From Pseudomonas sessilinigenes (GTDB lineage Bacteria; Pseudomonadota; Gammaproteobacteria; Pseudomonadales; Pseudomonadaceae): 64,000 bases of DNA. Of the stretch, positions 42,110-49,977 are shown piece by piece. The stretch lies in NCBI RefSeq assembly GCF_003850565.1, contig NZ_CP027706.1:6138001-6202000 (forward strand), given 5' to 3'. Both the position numbers and the translations under genes were made by a program. The notes beneath the pieces are model-generated. The model worked only from the letters and a program-made list of their open reading frames with translations. It was not told where the DNA came from and did no database searches. Positions within the stretch are counted from its first letter, which is position 1. Each line of letters opens with the position of its first letter.

Positions 42110-42247
42110 TCAAGGGCATTCGCAAGTGGTCGGGCCAAACACCGGACCGCTGCATGGATCCTCGGATGGCCCGAACACCGGGCAAGATGCCTGGGCCGTC
42201 AGGGAAAAACCACACAGTAGCAATACCGCCAACATCACCTTCTTCAT
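42110..42247 (-). CDS. tiny secreted cysteine-rich peptide, copy 1
   Basis: 45-aa gene with signal peptide MKKVMLAVLLLCGFSLTAQA and a 25-residue mature part SCPVFGPSEDPCSGPVFGPT followed by TCECP. AGGAGG lies 6 nt before the ATG. The mature peptide is a short double repeat (PVFGP twice) with four Cys. A paralogue (42301-42456) lies just upstream on the same strand. I know no family for it. It could be a secreted toxin, a metal-binding peptide or an envelope peptide. Confidence 0.72.
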   Translation of the reverse strand: MKKVMLAVLLLCGFSLTAQASCPVFGPSEDPCSGPVFGPTTCECP

Positions 42248-42300
42248 GTTCAACCTCCTGGTCAGTCACCGAAAATCCATATCCCCTGTCGGGACACAGG

Positions 42301-42456
42301 TTAGTTATTGGGGCACTCGCAAACCGTCGGGGTCGGTCCTAGCACCGGCTTCGTGCAGGGATCGTCCCAGGGGCCCAGTACTGCGCAGTCTGCCTGAGCC
42401 GTCAACGAGAACATCCAGAGCAGCAGCGAAGCCGCCAGCATCTTCTTTTTCAACAT
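42301..42456 (-). CDS. tiny secreted cysteine-rich peptide, copy 2
   Basis: 51-aa gene. Signal peptide LKKKMLAASLLLWMFSLTAQA, mature part DCAVLGPWDDPCTKPVLGPT then PTVCECPNN. It has the same layout as copy 1: C-x-V-[LF]-G-P-x-x-D-P-C ... P-V-[LF]-G-P-T ... C-E-C-P. A strong AAGGAGG ends 2-3 nt before the ATG. A 12-bp palindrome TCGATATATCGA (42468-42479) lies just upstream of the ribosome site and could be an operator. No function known. Confidence 0.75.
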   Translation of the reverse strand: MLKKKMLAASLLLWMFSLTAQADCAVLGPWDDPCTKPVLGPTPTVCECPNN

Positions 42457-42778
42457 GACCTCCTTGGTCGATATATCGATAACGATCCGCGTCCTTTTCT
42501 GTAGCCTGACCTCCATCTACAAGGGGCTGGACACTTCTACCCCTCGCCCGGCGTGAACCAGCCACGACCGGCACTACGCCGAGACCGACACAGCAAAGAC
42601 CAGGCTCGCCGAACGCGCCAGTGCGACATACTGTCGCGCCAACCGCCCAGACAGCAGTCTCAGCCCCCCAAAGGCCCACCTGTTCTGCGGGCCAAAGAAA
42701 ACCGGCGATCGCTCGCCGGTTTTCTCTGGTCTTGCAACAGGCAGGACTGCAAGCATCGCTGCCCGCCCCGCCAACCCA
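42457..42778. other. intergenic region, peptide gene to allE
   Basis: 322 bp. It holds the TCGATATATCGA palindrome at its left end and the allE terminator at 42697-42724. Apart from these I see no gene or repeat. Confidence 0.5.
42697..42724 (-). terminator. terminator after allE
   Basis: Perfect 12-bp arms GAAAACCGGCGA and TCGCCGGTTTTC around TCGC, with T/A-rich arm ends on both strands. Confidence 0.8.
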
Positions 42779-43615
42779 TCAATGGGGTGCGTGCAGGGTC
42801 AGGCGCATCTGCCGGTTCACATCCTTGTACAGCAGGTAGCGGAAGCGACCCGGGCCACCGGAGTAGCAGGCCTGCGGGCAGAAGGCACGCAGCCACATGA
42901 AGTCGCCGGCCTCGACCTCGACCCAGTCCTGGTTCAGGCGATACACCGCCTTGCCTTCCAGCACATAGAGGCCGTGTTCCATGACGTGGGTCTCGGCGAA
43001 CGGAATCACGCCACCCGGCTCGAAGTTGACGATGTTGACGTGCATGTCATGGCGCATGTCGCTCATGTCGACGAAGCGCGTGGTACTCCAGCGGCCCTCG
43101 GTATCGGGCATCACCCGCGGCTCGATGTCCTGTTCGTTGGTGACGAACGCCTCCGGATACGGCACACCGTCGACCTTCTGGTAGTGCTTGCGGATCCAGT
43201 GGAAGCGCGCCTCGGTACCACTGGTGTTACGCAGCTTCCAGTCGGCGGCCGGCGGAATGAAGGCATAGCCACCCGGCGTGAGTACATGTTCCTGGCCTTG
43301 CAGGGTCAGCTTCACTTCACCTTCAACAACGAACAGCACCGCTTCGGCGTTGGGGTCCTGCTCGGGCTTGTCGCTACCGCCATTGGGGCCGACTTCGACG
43401 ATGTACTGGGAGAAGGTTTCAGCGAAACCCGACAGCGGGCGAGCGATGACCCACATGCGCATGTTGTCCCAGTGGGGCAGATGGCTGGTGACGATATCGC
43501 GCATCACGCCCTTGGGGATCACCGCGTAGGCTTCGGTGAACATCGCCCGGTCGGTGAGCAGCTCGGTCTGGGCCGGATGCCCGCCATGCGGCGCGTAGTA
43601 GGTGGATTTGGACAT
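42779..43615 (-). CDS. allE: (S)-ureidoglycine aminohydrolase
   Basis: 278-aa bicupin enzyme of purine (allantoin) catabolism, converting (S)-ureidoglycine to (S)-ureidoglycolate with release of ammonia. It has SKSTYYAPHGGHPAQTELLT at the start, FVVEGEVKLTLQGQEHVLTP then GGYAFIPPAADW (first cupin), FAETHVMEHGLYVLEGKAVY (metal His/Glu in the second cupin) and EVEAGDFMWLRAFCPQACYS near the end. The start at 43615 follows GAGGAG. A LysR regulator lies upstream in the same direction. No other allantoin-pathway genes are in the window. Confidence 0.9.
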   Translation of the reverse strand: MSKSTYYAPHGGHPAQTELLTDRAMFTEAYAVIPKGVMRDIVTSHLPHWDNMRMWVIARPLSGFAETFSQYIVEVGPNGGSDKPEQDPNAEAVLFVVEGEVKLTLQGQEHVLTPGGYAFIPPAADWKLRNTSGTEARFHWIRKHYQKVDGVPYPEAFVTNEQDIEPRVMPDTEGRWSTTRFVDMSDMRHDMHVNIVNFEPGGVIPFAETHVMEHGLYVLEGKAVYRLNQDWVEVEAGDFMWLRAFCPQACYSGGPGRFRYLLYKDVNRQMRLTLHAPH

Positions 43616-43795
43616 GGAGACTCTCCTCGTTGTTGTTTTGCTGCCCCGCGCATCAAGGGTGCCAAGGTGGACAAAGCGTCGGGTCGGCGTACCAGGGGCA
43701 CGGACCGCCATGGCAACCACGATATCCAGCGGCGCACTCATGCACAAATTAAATACAAAAATGCATGACATTCATTTATCAAATGCCAAGCCACC

Positions 43796-44680
43796 TCAGC
43801 CACGGGTGTCCTGGGCCAGTACACGGCACAGTACCCGCGCCAACTCCTTGACCATCGGGTCCGCCGCCGGGCGGTGCAGCAACGCCACTTCGAAGACATC
43901 CACCGCGGGCAACCCGGTGGCCTTGGGCAACATGGCATGTTCGGCCGTCACCGCCCGCAGCGGCAGCAGGCCGATGCCCATGCCATCGGCAATGGCCGAC
44001 TGCAGGCCACTGAGGCTGGAACTGGTGAAACTGATGTGCCAGCGCCGACCGATGGCCTCCAGGGCATTGATCATTTCATCGCGGTACACCCCTCGTGGCG
44101 GAAAGGTCACGATAGGCAATGGGTCAAGGTCGATGCAGGGATTCCTGGCGCTGTCCACCCAACGGGTCTTCTCCGGCCAGCAAGCCAGCGCCTCGCGGCT
44201 GTTCTGGCGTTGCTTGAGCAACACCAGGTCCAGTTCGCCACGGTCATAGCTGGCGCTCAAGTCGCGGCTCATGCCGCTGGTGACCTCCAGCTTTACCTGG
44301 GGGTAGCGTCGATTGAAGGCGGCCAACTGCTCGGTAGTGCGGCCTGCGGCAAAGTCATCCGGTACGCCAATGCGTACCGTCAAGGCCACCGAGGCCCCGG
44401 ACAATGCTTCGAGCATTTCGTCGTTCAGCGCCAGCAAGCGCCGGGCATAACCCAGCAGCGTCTCGCCCGCCTCGGTAGGCAACACATCGCGATTACCACG
44501 CTCGAGCAGGCGATGCCCGGCCATCTCCTCCAGGCGGCGGATCTTCTGGCTGATGGTGGACTGGGTGGAGTGCAAGCGAGTCGCCGCCGTGGTGAAGCTA
44601 CCGCAATCGGCCACCGTGACAATGGCTCGCAGCAGATCCAGGTCGAACAGGCGGCTATTGGATTTCTCAATGTCGCTCAT
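43796..44680 (-). CDS. LysR-family regulator upstream of allE
   Basis: 294-aa LTTR. The helix-turn-helix is FDLDLLRAIVTVADCGSFTT, AATRLHSTQSTISQKIRRLE (residues about 13-60), followed by the ligand domain. The ATG at 44680 gives a short lead MSDIEKSNSR. It is followed 180 bp later by allE in the same direction. It is a probable regulator of purine or nitrogen use, but not certain, as the pair is not divergent. Confidence 0.85.
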   Translation of the reverse strand: MSDIEKSNSRLFDLDLLRAIVTVADCGSFTTAATRLHSTQSTISQKIRRLEEMAGHRLLERGNRDVLPTEAGETLLGYARRLLALNDEMLEALSGASVALTVRIGVPDDFAAGRTTEQLAAFNRRYPQVKLEVTSGMSRDLSASYDRGELDLVLLKQRQNSREALACWPEKTRWVDSARNPCIDLDPLPIVTFPPRGVYRDEMINALEAIGRRWHISFTSSSLSGLQSAIADGMGIGLLPLRAVTAEHAMLPKATGLPAVDVFEVALLHRPAADPMVKELARVLCRVLAQDTRG

Positions 44681-44893
44681 ACTGATATCTGTTTTCTGAA
44701 TGCATGGCGCCTTTCTACCGGGTCTGGCCCAGGGAAACAATGGCCCGCACCCCACGGGGCAACGCCTTGCGCAGCCGACATCAGGCGCCCACCGCAGATA
44801 TTTTTCCAGGGCAGCAAGATGTATCAACATGTAACAGAGTAGGATGAGGCTGCGGTCCGCTCGATCCCTGACCCTGCTCTGGAGATGCTGAAA

Positions 44894-45088
44894 ATGAAGT
44901 TGAGCTGCCTCAAGGTGTTCCTGATAAGCGCCACCCTTCTACTGGGCGCCTGCTCCAGTTCGGCGACCCACCCCTGCTATTCAGACAAGTGCCGACTCGG
45001 GGGCGGCGTGAACAATTTGAATCTCAACGGCAGCAGCGCCCTGGGCAACAGCTTCAATGAGTACGGCTCGACCCTGCTGCACGACTGA
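44894..45088 (+). CDS. small lipoprotein
   Basis: 64-aa protein with lipobox LLGAC (KVFLISATLLLGACSSS). The mature part HPCYSDKCRLGGGVNNLNLN, GSSALGNSFNEYGS has a close Cys pair. GGAG lies 9 nt before the ATG at 44894; an ATG at 44885 would add three residues. It is divergent from the LysR gene. No family recognised. Confidence 0.65.
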   Translation: MKLSCLKVFLISATLLLGACSSSATHPCYSDKCRLGGGVNNLNLNGSSALGNSFNEYGSTLLHD

Positions 45089-45169
45089 AAAGCCTGTGCC
45101 CCGGGTCCGGGGCACTGTCGAGAGCGGGCAGTTCGCACAGCGCCCTGCCCCTCCAACCTGACGCTGTAC

Positions 45170-45319
45170 TCAGCCCTTGTTTCTGTTCTTCGCCCCGCCC
45201 TGGCGGGCCTTGAAGCGCGGGTTGGATTTGCAGATCACATAGATGCGACCGCGACGCTTGACGATCTGGCAGTCACGGTGACGGTTCTTGGCTTCCTTGA
45301 GGGATGACAGGACTTTCAT
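45170..45319 (-). CDS. rpmJ: alternative (zinc-free) ribosomal protein L36
   Basis: 49-aa L36 of the YkgO/C-minus type: [40 protein letters not shown]. It keeps Cys at two positions but lacks the full C-x2-C...C-x4-H zinc site of the standard L36, so it is the paralogue used when zinc is scarce. Such genes are normally Zur-controlled. A Fur/Zur-like box lies 52 bp upstream. AGGAG precedes the ATG. The companion L31 paralogue (rpmE2) is not adjacent here. Confidence 0.85.
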   Translation of the reverse strand: MKVLSSLKEAKNRHRDCQIVKRRGRIYVICKSNPRFKARQGGAKNRNKG

Positions 45320-45370
45320 GGGGACGACTCCTAGAACAAAAACAATGTAATAACATATCTTATTCTCCAA

Positions 45371-45385
45371 TGAGAATGGTTATCA
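45371..45385. promoter_or_regulatory. Fur/Zur-like 7-1-7 box
   Basis: TGAGAAT-G-GTTATCA agrees with TGATAAT-N-ATTATCA at 12 of 14 positions. It lies 52 bp upstream of the alternative L36 gene. A second weaker palindrome ATGTAATAACAT (45345-45356) sits between. Which metal regulator uses it is not decided by sequence. Confidence 0.55.
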
Positions 45386-45502
45386 ACTAAAAGTCTCTTT
45401 ATGGCAGGTCGTCTCTGGTCACCCATGGGCAACCTGCCAACTAAAGACCGACGATCCATGGCCGCTAACCTGGGTTCAACCCTCACTCATGGAAGCAGTG
45501 TC

Positions 45503-45712
45503 ATGGAAATCAACAATCGCCCTTTCCCCCCGTTGACCAGTGGCGGCACCCTGCCCGGCATCAACCTTCCACCGGCTGACAAATCCCCACCCCCCCTGAC
45601 AGCCGAACAGAAAGAAGCCCTGGAAAAGCTCAGGGATGCGTTCAAGAACCAGACCCCAGCCCCAACCGGCGTCAAACCGACAAGCACTTCGCTGATCGAC
45701 GAAGTGGTCTGA
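45503..45712 (+). CDS. small hypothetical protein
   Basis: 69-aa, Pro-rich N-terminal half (NRPFPPLTSGGTLPGINLPP, ADKSPPPLTAEQKEALEKLR) and a short helix. It ends TSTSLIDEVV. The ATG at 45503 is chosen because the upstream frame (from 45401) has no coding look. No signal or membrane segment. Family unknown. A hairpin (GGTGCCGGC/GCCGGCACC, 45727-45746) follows. Confidence 0.5.
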   Translation: MEINNRPFPPLTSGGTLPGINLPPADKSPPPLTAEQKEALEKLRDAFKNQTPAPTGVKPTSTSLIDEVV

Positions 45713-45939
45713 TACTAAAAACCCGTGGTGCCGGCCTGCCGGCACCCTCGCGAAACACGGCGTCGTCTTCCCCGTCATGGCAAACGGCTGCTCGTTACCA
45801 CGTCACCTCGCTCATCCCCCCACCGCCTTTGCCACCACTGCCGAGCCTGCGAACGCTGGTATTGCGCCGCGACGCCCCTTGCACTGGCACTGCCGGCCTT
45901 GCGAAGCTATCGCCCGCCTGATGGCAACAAGGAACGGCC

Positions 45940-46476
45940 ATGAACCGTATCGAGCACCTGGGCCTGCTGGCCCGCTATAACCAGTGGATGAATGCCAAGC
46001 TGTACCAGGCCACCATGCAGTTGCCCGACGAGCAGATCGCCCTGGACCGGCAGGCCTTCTTCGGTTCGATCCTCGGAACCCTCAACCACCTGCTGGCCGG
46101 CGATACCATCTGGCTCAAGCGCTTTACCCAGCACCCCGCCCATCATCCGGCCCTGGCGCCGTTGCAGCAGGTGGCGACCCCGCAAGACCTCAGGAGCCTG
46201 CTATACCCCGAGATCCGCTCGCTGTGGCAACAGCGCCAGTGGCTGGACCAGCTGATCCTGGACTTTACCCACGCCCTGACCGACAGCGACCTGGACACCG
46301 TCCTGCACTACAGCAACACCCAGGGTATCGCTGCCGAGCGCAGCTTCTACGCCCTGCTGGTGCATTTCTTCAACCACCAGACCCACCATCGCGGCCAGGC
46401 CACGACCCTGCTGTTCCAGGCCGGGGTGGACGTGGGAGGCACCGACCTGCTGGCCCTGATCCCCTCGACGCTCTGA
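45940..46476 (+). CDS. DinB family protein
   Basis: 178-aa four-helix-bundle protein. Metal-site His are in LGTLNHLLAGDTIW and HFFNHQTHHRGQATTLL, the pair typical of the DinB/YfiT-like family. It starts MNRIEHLGLLARYNQWMNAK. Its function is thiol- or metal-linked and unproved in most members. It is convergent and almost abutting with a small conserved gene. Confidence 0.88.
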   Translation: MNRIEHLGLLARYNQWMNAKLYQATMQLPDEQIALDRQAFFGSILGTLNHLLAGDTIWLKRFTQHPAHHPALAPLQQVATPQDLRSLLYPEIRSLWQQRQWLDQLILDFTHALTDSDLDTVLHYSNTQGIAAERSFYALLVHFFNHQTHHRGQATTLLFQAGVDVGGTDLLALIPSTL

Positions 46477-46788
46477 TCAGGCCTCGGACCAGCGCTGGCG
46501 CAGCAACGGCAACCCGCGCTCACGCCAGAACGACGGGGAAATCCCACCGCTGGACATGCCGCCGTGGGCAAAGGACTCGACGAAAAAATGCCCCTGGGTA
46601 TCAAGAGGCCTGCTGGTCAGTTGTTCGAATGCCTCGGCAAGCACGGCATCCAGTTGCTGCTGGCTGCCCGGCCAGGGCGTTGCGGCCAACTGCGCGGCCA
46701 TCGCCAGCCACAGGTAAGGATCGCCTCGCAACCCCCAGGACACAGGCTGCGGCTCGAACAACTGATCGATGGTACGAACATCCCTCAT
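46477..46788 (-). CDS. conserved hypothetical protein
   Basis: 103-aa soluble protein MRDVRTIDQLFEPQPVSWGL..., with GDPYLWLAMAAQLAAT and GHFFVESFAHGGMSSGGISP as distinctive parts, ending RQRWSEA. Its stop abuts that of DinB. Family not recognised, but the coding pattern is typical for the genus. Confidence 0.65.
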   Translation of the reverse strand: MRDVRTIDQLFEPQPVSWGLRGDPYLWLAMAAQLAATPWPGSQQQLDAVLAEAFEQLTSRPLDTQGHFFVESFAHGGMSSGGISPSFWRERGLPLLRQRWSEA

Positions 46789-46895
46789 GCACGACTCCAG
46801 GTGGCACGTGATTATTTATCCGCGCCCAATCTAGCCTGCACAGCGGCCTTCTGCGAACATGCGCGCGCAAAATCCCCCTGCTAAGGAATGGCACC

Positions 46896-47177
46896 ATCAG
46901 AACCCTCCGTGTCGTAATCGCACTCTGCCTGCTCAGCCTGGTGGGCTGCGGAACCCTGATTGCCCGCACGCCCAACTCACACAGCCACTACGACTACTAC
47001 AAAGGCACCCAGGCCAATGTCGAGCTGCTGACCATGCGCGGCGCCACGGGCTATTCCGGCTACACCACGGTGTTCTGCTGGATGAGCATCGTCTGCCCGG
47101 TAGTAGCCATCGTCAGCCTGCCAGTGGATGTAGTCGCCGACACCGCGCTGCTGCCCTACGACGCCATCAACGACTGA
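46896..47177 (+). CDS. YceK/YidQ-type lipoprotein 1, non-canonical start
   Basis: About 93 aa. The lipoprotein signal RTLRVVIALCLLSLVGCGTL (lipobox LVGC) continues into a YceK-like body (YYKGTQANVELLT, MSIVCPVVAIVSLPVDVVADTALLPYDAIND). The signal peptide reads back in frame to ATC at 46896, 8 nt after AAGGA, but no ATG, GTG or TTG lies in the proper place. The nearby ATG at 46888 is in another frame and stops after nine codons. GTG at 46941 would cut the signal off. I infer an AUC start, or a sequence error. First of three similar genes. Confidence 0.6.
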   Translation: MRTLRVVIALCLLSLVGCGTLIARTPNSHSHYDYYKGTQANVELLTMRGATGYSGYTTVFCWMSIVCPVVAIVSLPVDVVADTALLPYDAIND

Positions 47178-47218
47178 CCCTCTCCCGGCATCGCGCCCGG
47201 GCACTGAATGGAATCCCG

Positions 47219-47617
47219 ATCATCCGAATCCTCAACACCCTGTTGCTGCTCCACACCCTGCTGCTGGCCGGCTGCGGTACCTACATGGCCCGTGGCGGCG
47301 CGCTGGATTGGCGCGATGACCGCTACTACCGCAGCACCCAGACCAGCGCCCAGGTCCTCACCGGCTACGACCTGGAAGGCTACGGCCGGATGATCACCGG
47401 CGGCTGCTGGGCCATGGTGGTGTGCCCCATCGCAATCATCGTGACCCTGCCGGCCGACGCCTTGCTCGACACCGTATTGCTGCCCTATGACGCCATGCAG
47501 CCGGAACGCCCCAAGCGCAACCTGAATGCCAAGAAACAGCCACCCATGCCTGAAGACGCACCTGCAGCAACCACCAACTACCAGGGCAGCCCATCACTGA
47601 CCGAGCCCCATCCATGA
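47219..47617 (+). CDS. YceK/YidQ-type lipoprotein 2, non-canonical start
   Basis: About 132 aa. The signal IRILNTLLLLHTLLLAGCGT (lipobox LAGC) precedes GGALDWRDDRYYRSTQTSAQ and a second hydrophobic part VCPIAIIVTLPADALLDTVL then LPYDAMQP. A Pro/Lys-rich tail is extra compared with copy 1. Again there is no ATG/GTG/TTG at the signal start; the candidates are ATC-ATC at 47219/47222, 6 nt after GGA, or CTG at 47201 without a ribosome site. The stop overlaps the ATG of the third copy (ATGA). Confidence 0.6.
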   Translation: MIRILNTLLLLHTLLLAGCGTYMARGGALDWRDDRYYRSTQTSAQVLTGYDLEGYGRMITGGCWAMVVCPIAIIVTLPADALLDTVLLPYDAMQPERPKRNLNAKKQPPMPEDAPAATTNYQGSPSLTEPHP

Positions 47618-47922
47618 GCACCGGCATCATCGCTAAAACAGCCGGGATCCTGTGCTTGTCACTGTGCCTGTCCGGCTGCGGCACCACCCTGGCACGGGTG
47701 AACCGCAACTATGTCAGTGACTTCTCGATCTTCAAGGGCACCCAGGAGACCCTGCGCCTACTCGGACTCATCGAACCGACCAACGAATTTCATAGGCGCT
47801 TGTACTCCAAGTGCTCGAAGATAGTGATCTGCCAGGTCAGCGCAGTCATGGTCTCGTTGCCCTTCGATGGCTTCGTGGACCTGCTGTTCTTGCCCTATGA
47901 CCTGTGGCGGCGCTACGCCTGA
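47614..47922 (+). CDS. YceK/YidQ-type lipoprotein 3
   Basis: 102 aa with a normal ATG. The signal IIAKTAGILCLSLCLSGCGT has lipobox LSGC, then FSIFKGTQETLRLLGLIEPT and AVMVSLPFDGFVDLLFLPYD, following the shared layout (KGTQ... then SLP-D...LPYD). Outer- or inner-membrane anchored small protein of unknown role. It is translationally coupled to copy 2. Confidence 0.78.
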   Translation: MSTGIIAKTAGILCLSLCLSGCGTTLARVNRNYVSDFSIFKGTQETLRLLGLIEPTNEFHRRLYSKCSKIVICQVSAVMVSLPFDGFVDLLFLPYDLWRRYA

Positions 47923-48686
47923 TCCGACGTGCACGACTCCTGGGCCATCCGCGATACCTGGCAACGCTGCCCCAGGCGATCCACATGGGGGCGGCCGAAC
48001 AGATAGCCCTGCCCCCACTCGCCACCACAATCGCTGGCCAACTCCTGGTCGGCGATGCTTTCCAGGCCCTCGACGATCACGCAGGGCGCCAGGGTCTTGC
48101 ACAACTGCACCAGGTGACCAAGGGTCTGGGCGCTGTTGGCCTCGCCACGGGCGCGCTGGATATAGCCCTTATCGATCTTGACGATGTCGGGCCGGGTCTG
48201 GCGGATGAACTCCAGGGTGCCCACGCCTGCACCGAAATCGTCGATGGCCACCCGGCAACCCAATCCACGCAGGCAGCGGACAAACTCGCTGGCGGCCTCG
48301 ATACTCGGCGGAGCGGCACTTTCGGTGATCTCGATGACCAACCGGGCCGCCACCGAAGGTGCCTCGCGCAATGCCTCGATGATCTCGAGCCAAAAGGAAT
48401 CGATGACCGCGCTACGGGCCGAGATGTTGCAACCCAGGCGCAGGCGGTCATCCCGGTGCAGGCAGGCGATCACGCAGAGCACCACGTTGCGGTCCAGCTC
48501 GCGTATCAGCGCCTGCTTCTCCAGGTGGGCCAGGGGATAGGTATCGCCACCCTGGGCATCGATACGCCGCAGCAGCCCCTCGTGGTACAGCACCCGACTG
48601 CTGTCCGCCAGCCATACCACCGGCTGGAACGCCAGCATCAAGCGGCCATCGGCCAGCTCTCGATAAAAGTCTTTGATGCTCTGCAT
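47913..48686 (-). CDS. EAL-domain protein (c-di-GMP phosphodiesterase-like)
   Basis: 257-aa stand-alone EAL domain. It has LMLAFQPVVWLAD and YHEGLLRRID (EGL in place of EAL; Glu kept), then CNISARSA (metal Asn), VIEITES (Glu), VAIDDFGAG (DD motif), VKIDKGYI (Lys), VEGLES (Glu) and GQGYLFGRP. All catalytic residues I can check are present, so it may hydrolyse c-di-GMP despite the EGL change. It has no GGDEF or sensor domain. Its stop is 10 bp inside the end of the third lipoprotein gene (convergent). Confidence 0.85.
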   Translation of the reverse strand: MQSIKDFYRELADGRLMLAFQPVVWLADSSRVLYHEGLLRRIDAQGGDTYPLAHLEKQALIRELDRNVVLCVIACLHRDDRLRLGCNISARSAVIDSFWLEIIEALREAPSVAARLVIEITESAAPPSIEAASEFVRCLRGLGCRVAIDDFGAGVGTLEFIRQTRPDIVKIDKGYIQRARGEANSAQTLGHLVQLCKTLAPCVIVEGLESIADQELASDCGGEWGQGYLFGRPHVDRLGQRCQVSRMAQESCTSDQA

Positions 48687-48932
48687 GTCTGATCCCTAGG
48701 CAAGACAACGGCACTCCCCGGCAAGCCTTGCGCTAAAGCCAGCGCGGCGATCCCCGGGGGCCCCTGCCCGACCATGATCGACCCTCCCTCGGTCCGTGAG
48801 GAAGTGTTCCCGGACACCTTTCGCTTGTCCTCGGGAACCTGCCCCGCTGCTTAATCGTCTGCGATCTTTTGTTTATTGCAATCATGCCCAAGGCCGCACC
48901 GGCATCGTTTAGCCACCAGTCCAGGAAGACCT

Positions 48933-49934
48933 ATGCACAGAATGACCAGCGCCAGCTTTCGGGTGCTCGCCGATGTCATGAGAGAGGGCGGCGCCAACGT
49001 TGACGCCCTGCTCAAGCAATTCGGCAGCAGCATCCAGGACGTTGATGAAAATCCCAAGGGCGTCAGGCTGGAACTGGTCTATCAGGTGATGAAAGAGGCC
49101 ACCCGCAGCACAGGGAACCCTGACCTGGGCCTGCTGGCCTACAACAAGGCCCATCCGGCCAACCTCAAGGCATTGGGCTACGCGGTGATGTCCTGTGCGA
49201 CCCTGGGGACGGCGCTGCAGCGCCTGGTGGACTACCACGCACTGATCAGCAACGGCTTTTGCATGTGCCTGGAGCGCAAGCCCCATGCCCTGACGCTGAT
49301 CGGCTTCGACATCACCGCCGAGCCCTCGCTGATCCCCCGGGCAGTGGTCGATGCCGGCGCCGCCCAGACCCTGGGCCTGCTGCACTGGCTACTGCCCCAG
49401 CAAAAACTCCAGCCCCTGGCTGCAGCCTTCACCTACCCGGAACCGGTGGACACCCGGGCCTTGCGGCACTTGCTGGGAGACAACCTGCAGTTCTGCGCGC
49501 CACACAACAGCCTGACCTTCAGCAGCCAGGACTGTGCGATCGCGCTGCCCAGCGCCGACCCGGCCCTGGATGTACTGCACATGGAGTACGCCCGCACTCG
49601 GCTCAACGTACTGCTCAGTGGTTCGATGACCGCCCGGGTCCGCCGGGCCTTGTCCGAATGCCTGGCCAGGGGGGCCCCCAGCGACCTGCCACACATCGCC
49701 GAGATGGTCGGGGTCAGCACCCGCAGCCTGCAACGGCGCCTGGGCCATGAAGACGTGCACTTCTCGGCGTTGCAGGACGAAGCCCGGCTGATGCTCGCCC
49801 ACAGCTTCTTGCGCAACTCCATGCGCAGCGTGAAGTACATCGGTGCACTGTTGGGGTTTCGCGACCAGAGCAGCTTTCACAAGGCCTGCATGCGTTGGTT
49901 CGGCATGACCCCGGGGCGCTATCGCGAGCAATAG
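48933..49934 (+). CDS. AraC-family regulator (arabinose-type ligand domain)
   Basis: 333-aa regulator. The N-terminal ligand domain (FRVLADVMREGGANVDALLK ... LGYAVMSCATLGTALQRLVD) covers residues about 10-200. The helix-turn-helix is at the end (AEMVGVSTRSLQRRLGHEDV, VKYIGALLGFRDQSSFHKAC, MRWFGMTPGRYREQ). AGGAAG lies 5 nt before the ATG at 48933. It is convergent with a secreted SgcJ-like gene, 43 bp apart. Target unknown. Confidence 0.87.
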   Translation: MHRMTSASFRVLADVMREGGANVDALLKQFGSSIQDVDENPKGVRLELVYQVMKEATRSTGNPDLGLLAYNKAHPANLKALGYAVMSCATLGTALQRLVDYHALISNGFCMCLERKPHALTLIGFDITAEPSLIPRAVVDAGAAQTLGLLHWLLPQQKLQPLAAAFTYPEPVDTRALRHLLGDNLQFCAPHNSLTFSSQDCAIALPSADPALDVLHMEYARTRLNVLLSGSMTARVRRALSECLARGAPSDLPHIAEMVGVSTRSLQRRLGHEDVHFSALQDEARLMLAHSFLRNSMRSVKYIGALLGFRDQSSFHKACMRWFGMTPGRYREQ

Positions 49935-49977
49935 CCAACGCCAGGCACGGGCCTGGCGCAGATGCAACGACAGTGGA

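Noticed and set aside
45345..45356. ATGTAATAACAT as a full Zur box
   Set aside because: The palindrome is too short compared with the usual Zur site. It is kept only as a side note to the 7-1-7 box.
32700..45400. Second attachment site (copy of the tRNA-Ser 3' end) marking an integrated element
   Set aside because: No repeat of the tRNA end and no integrase were seen in the window.
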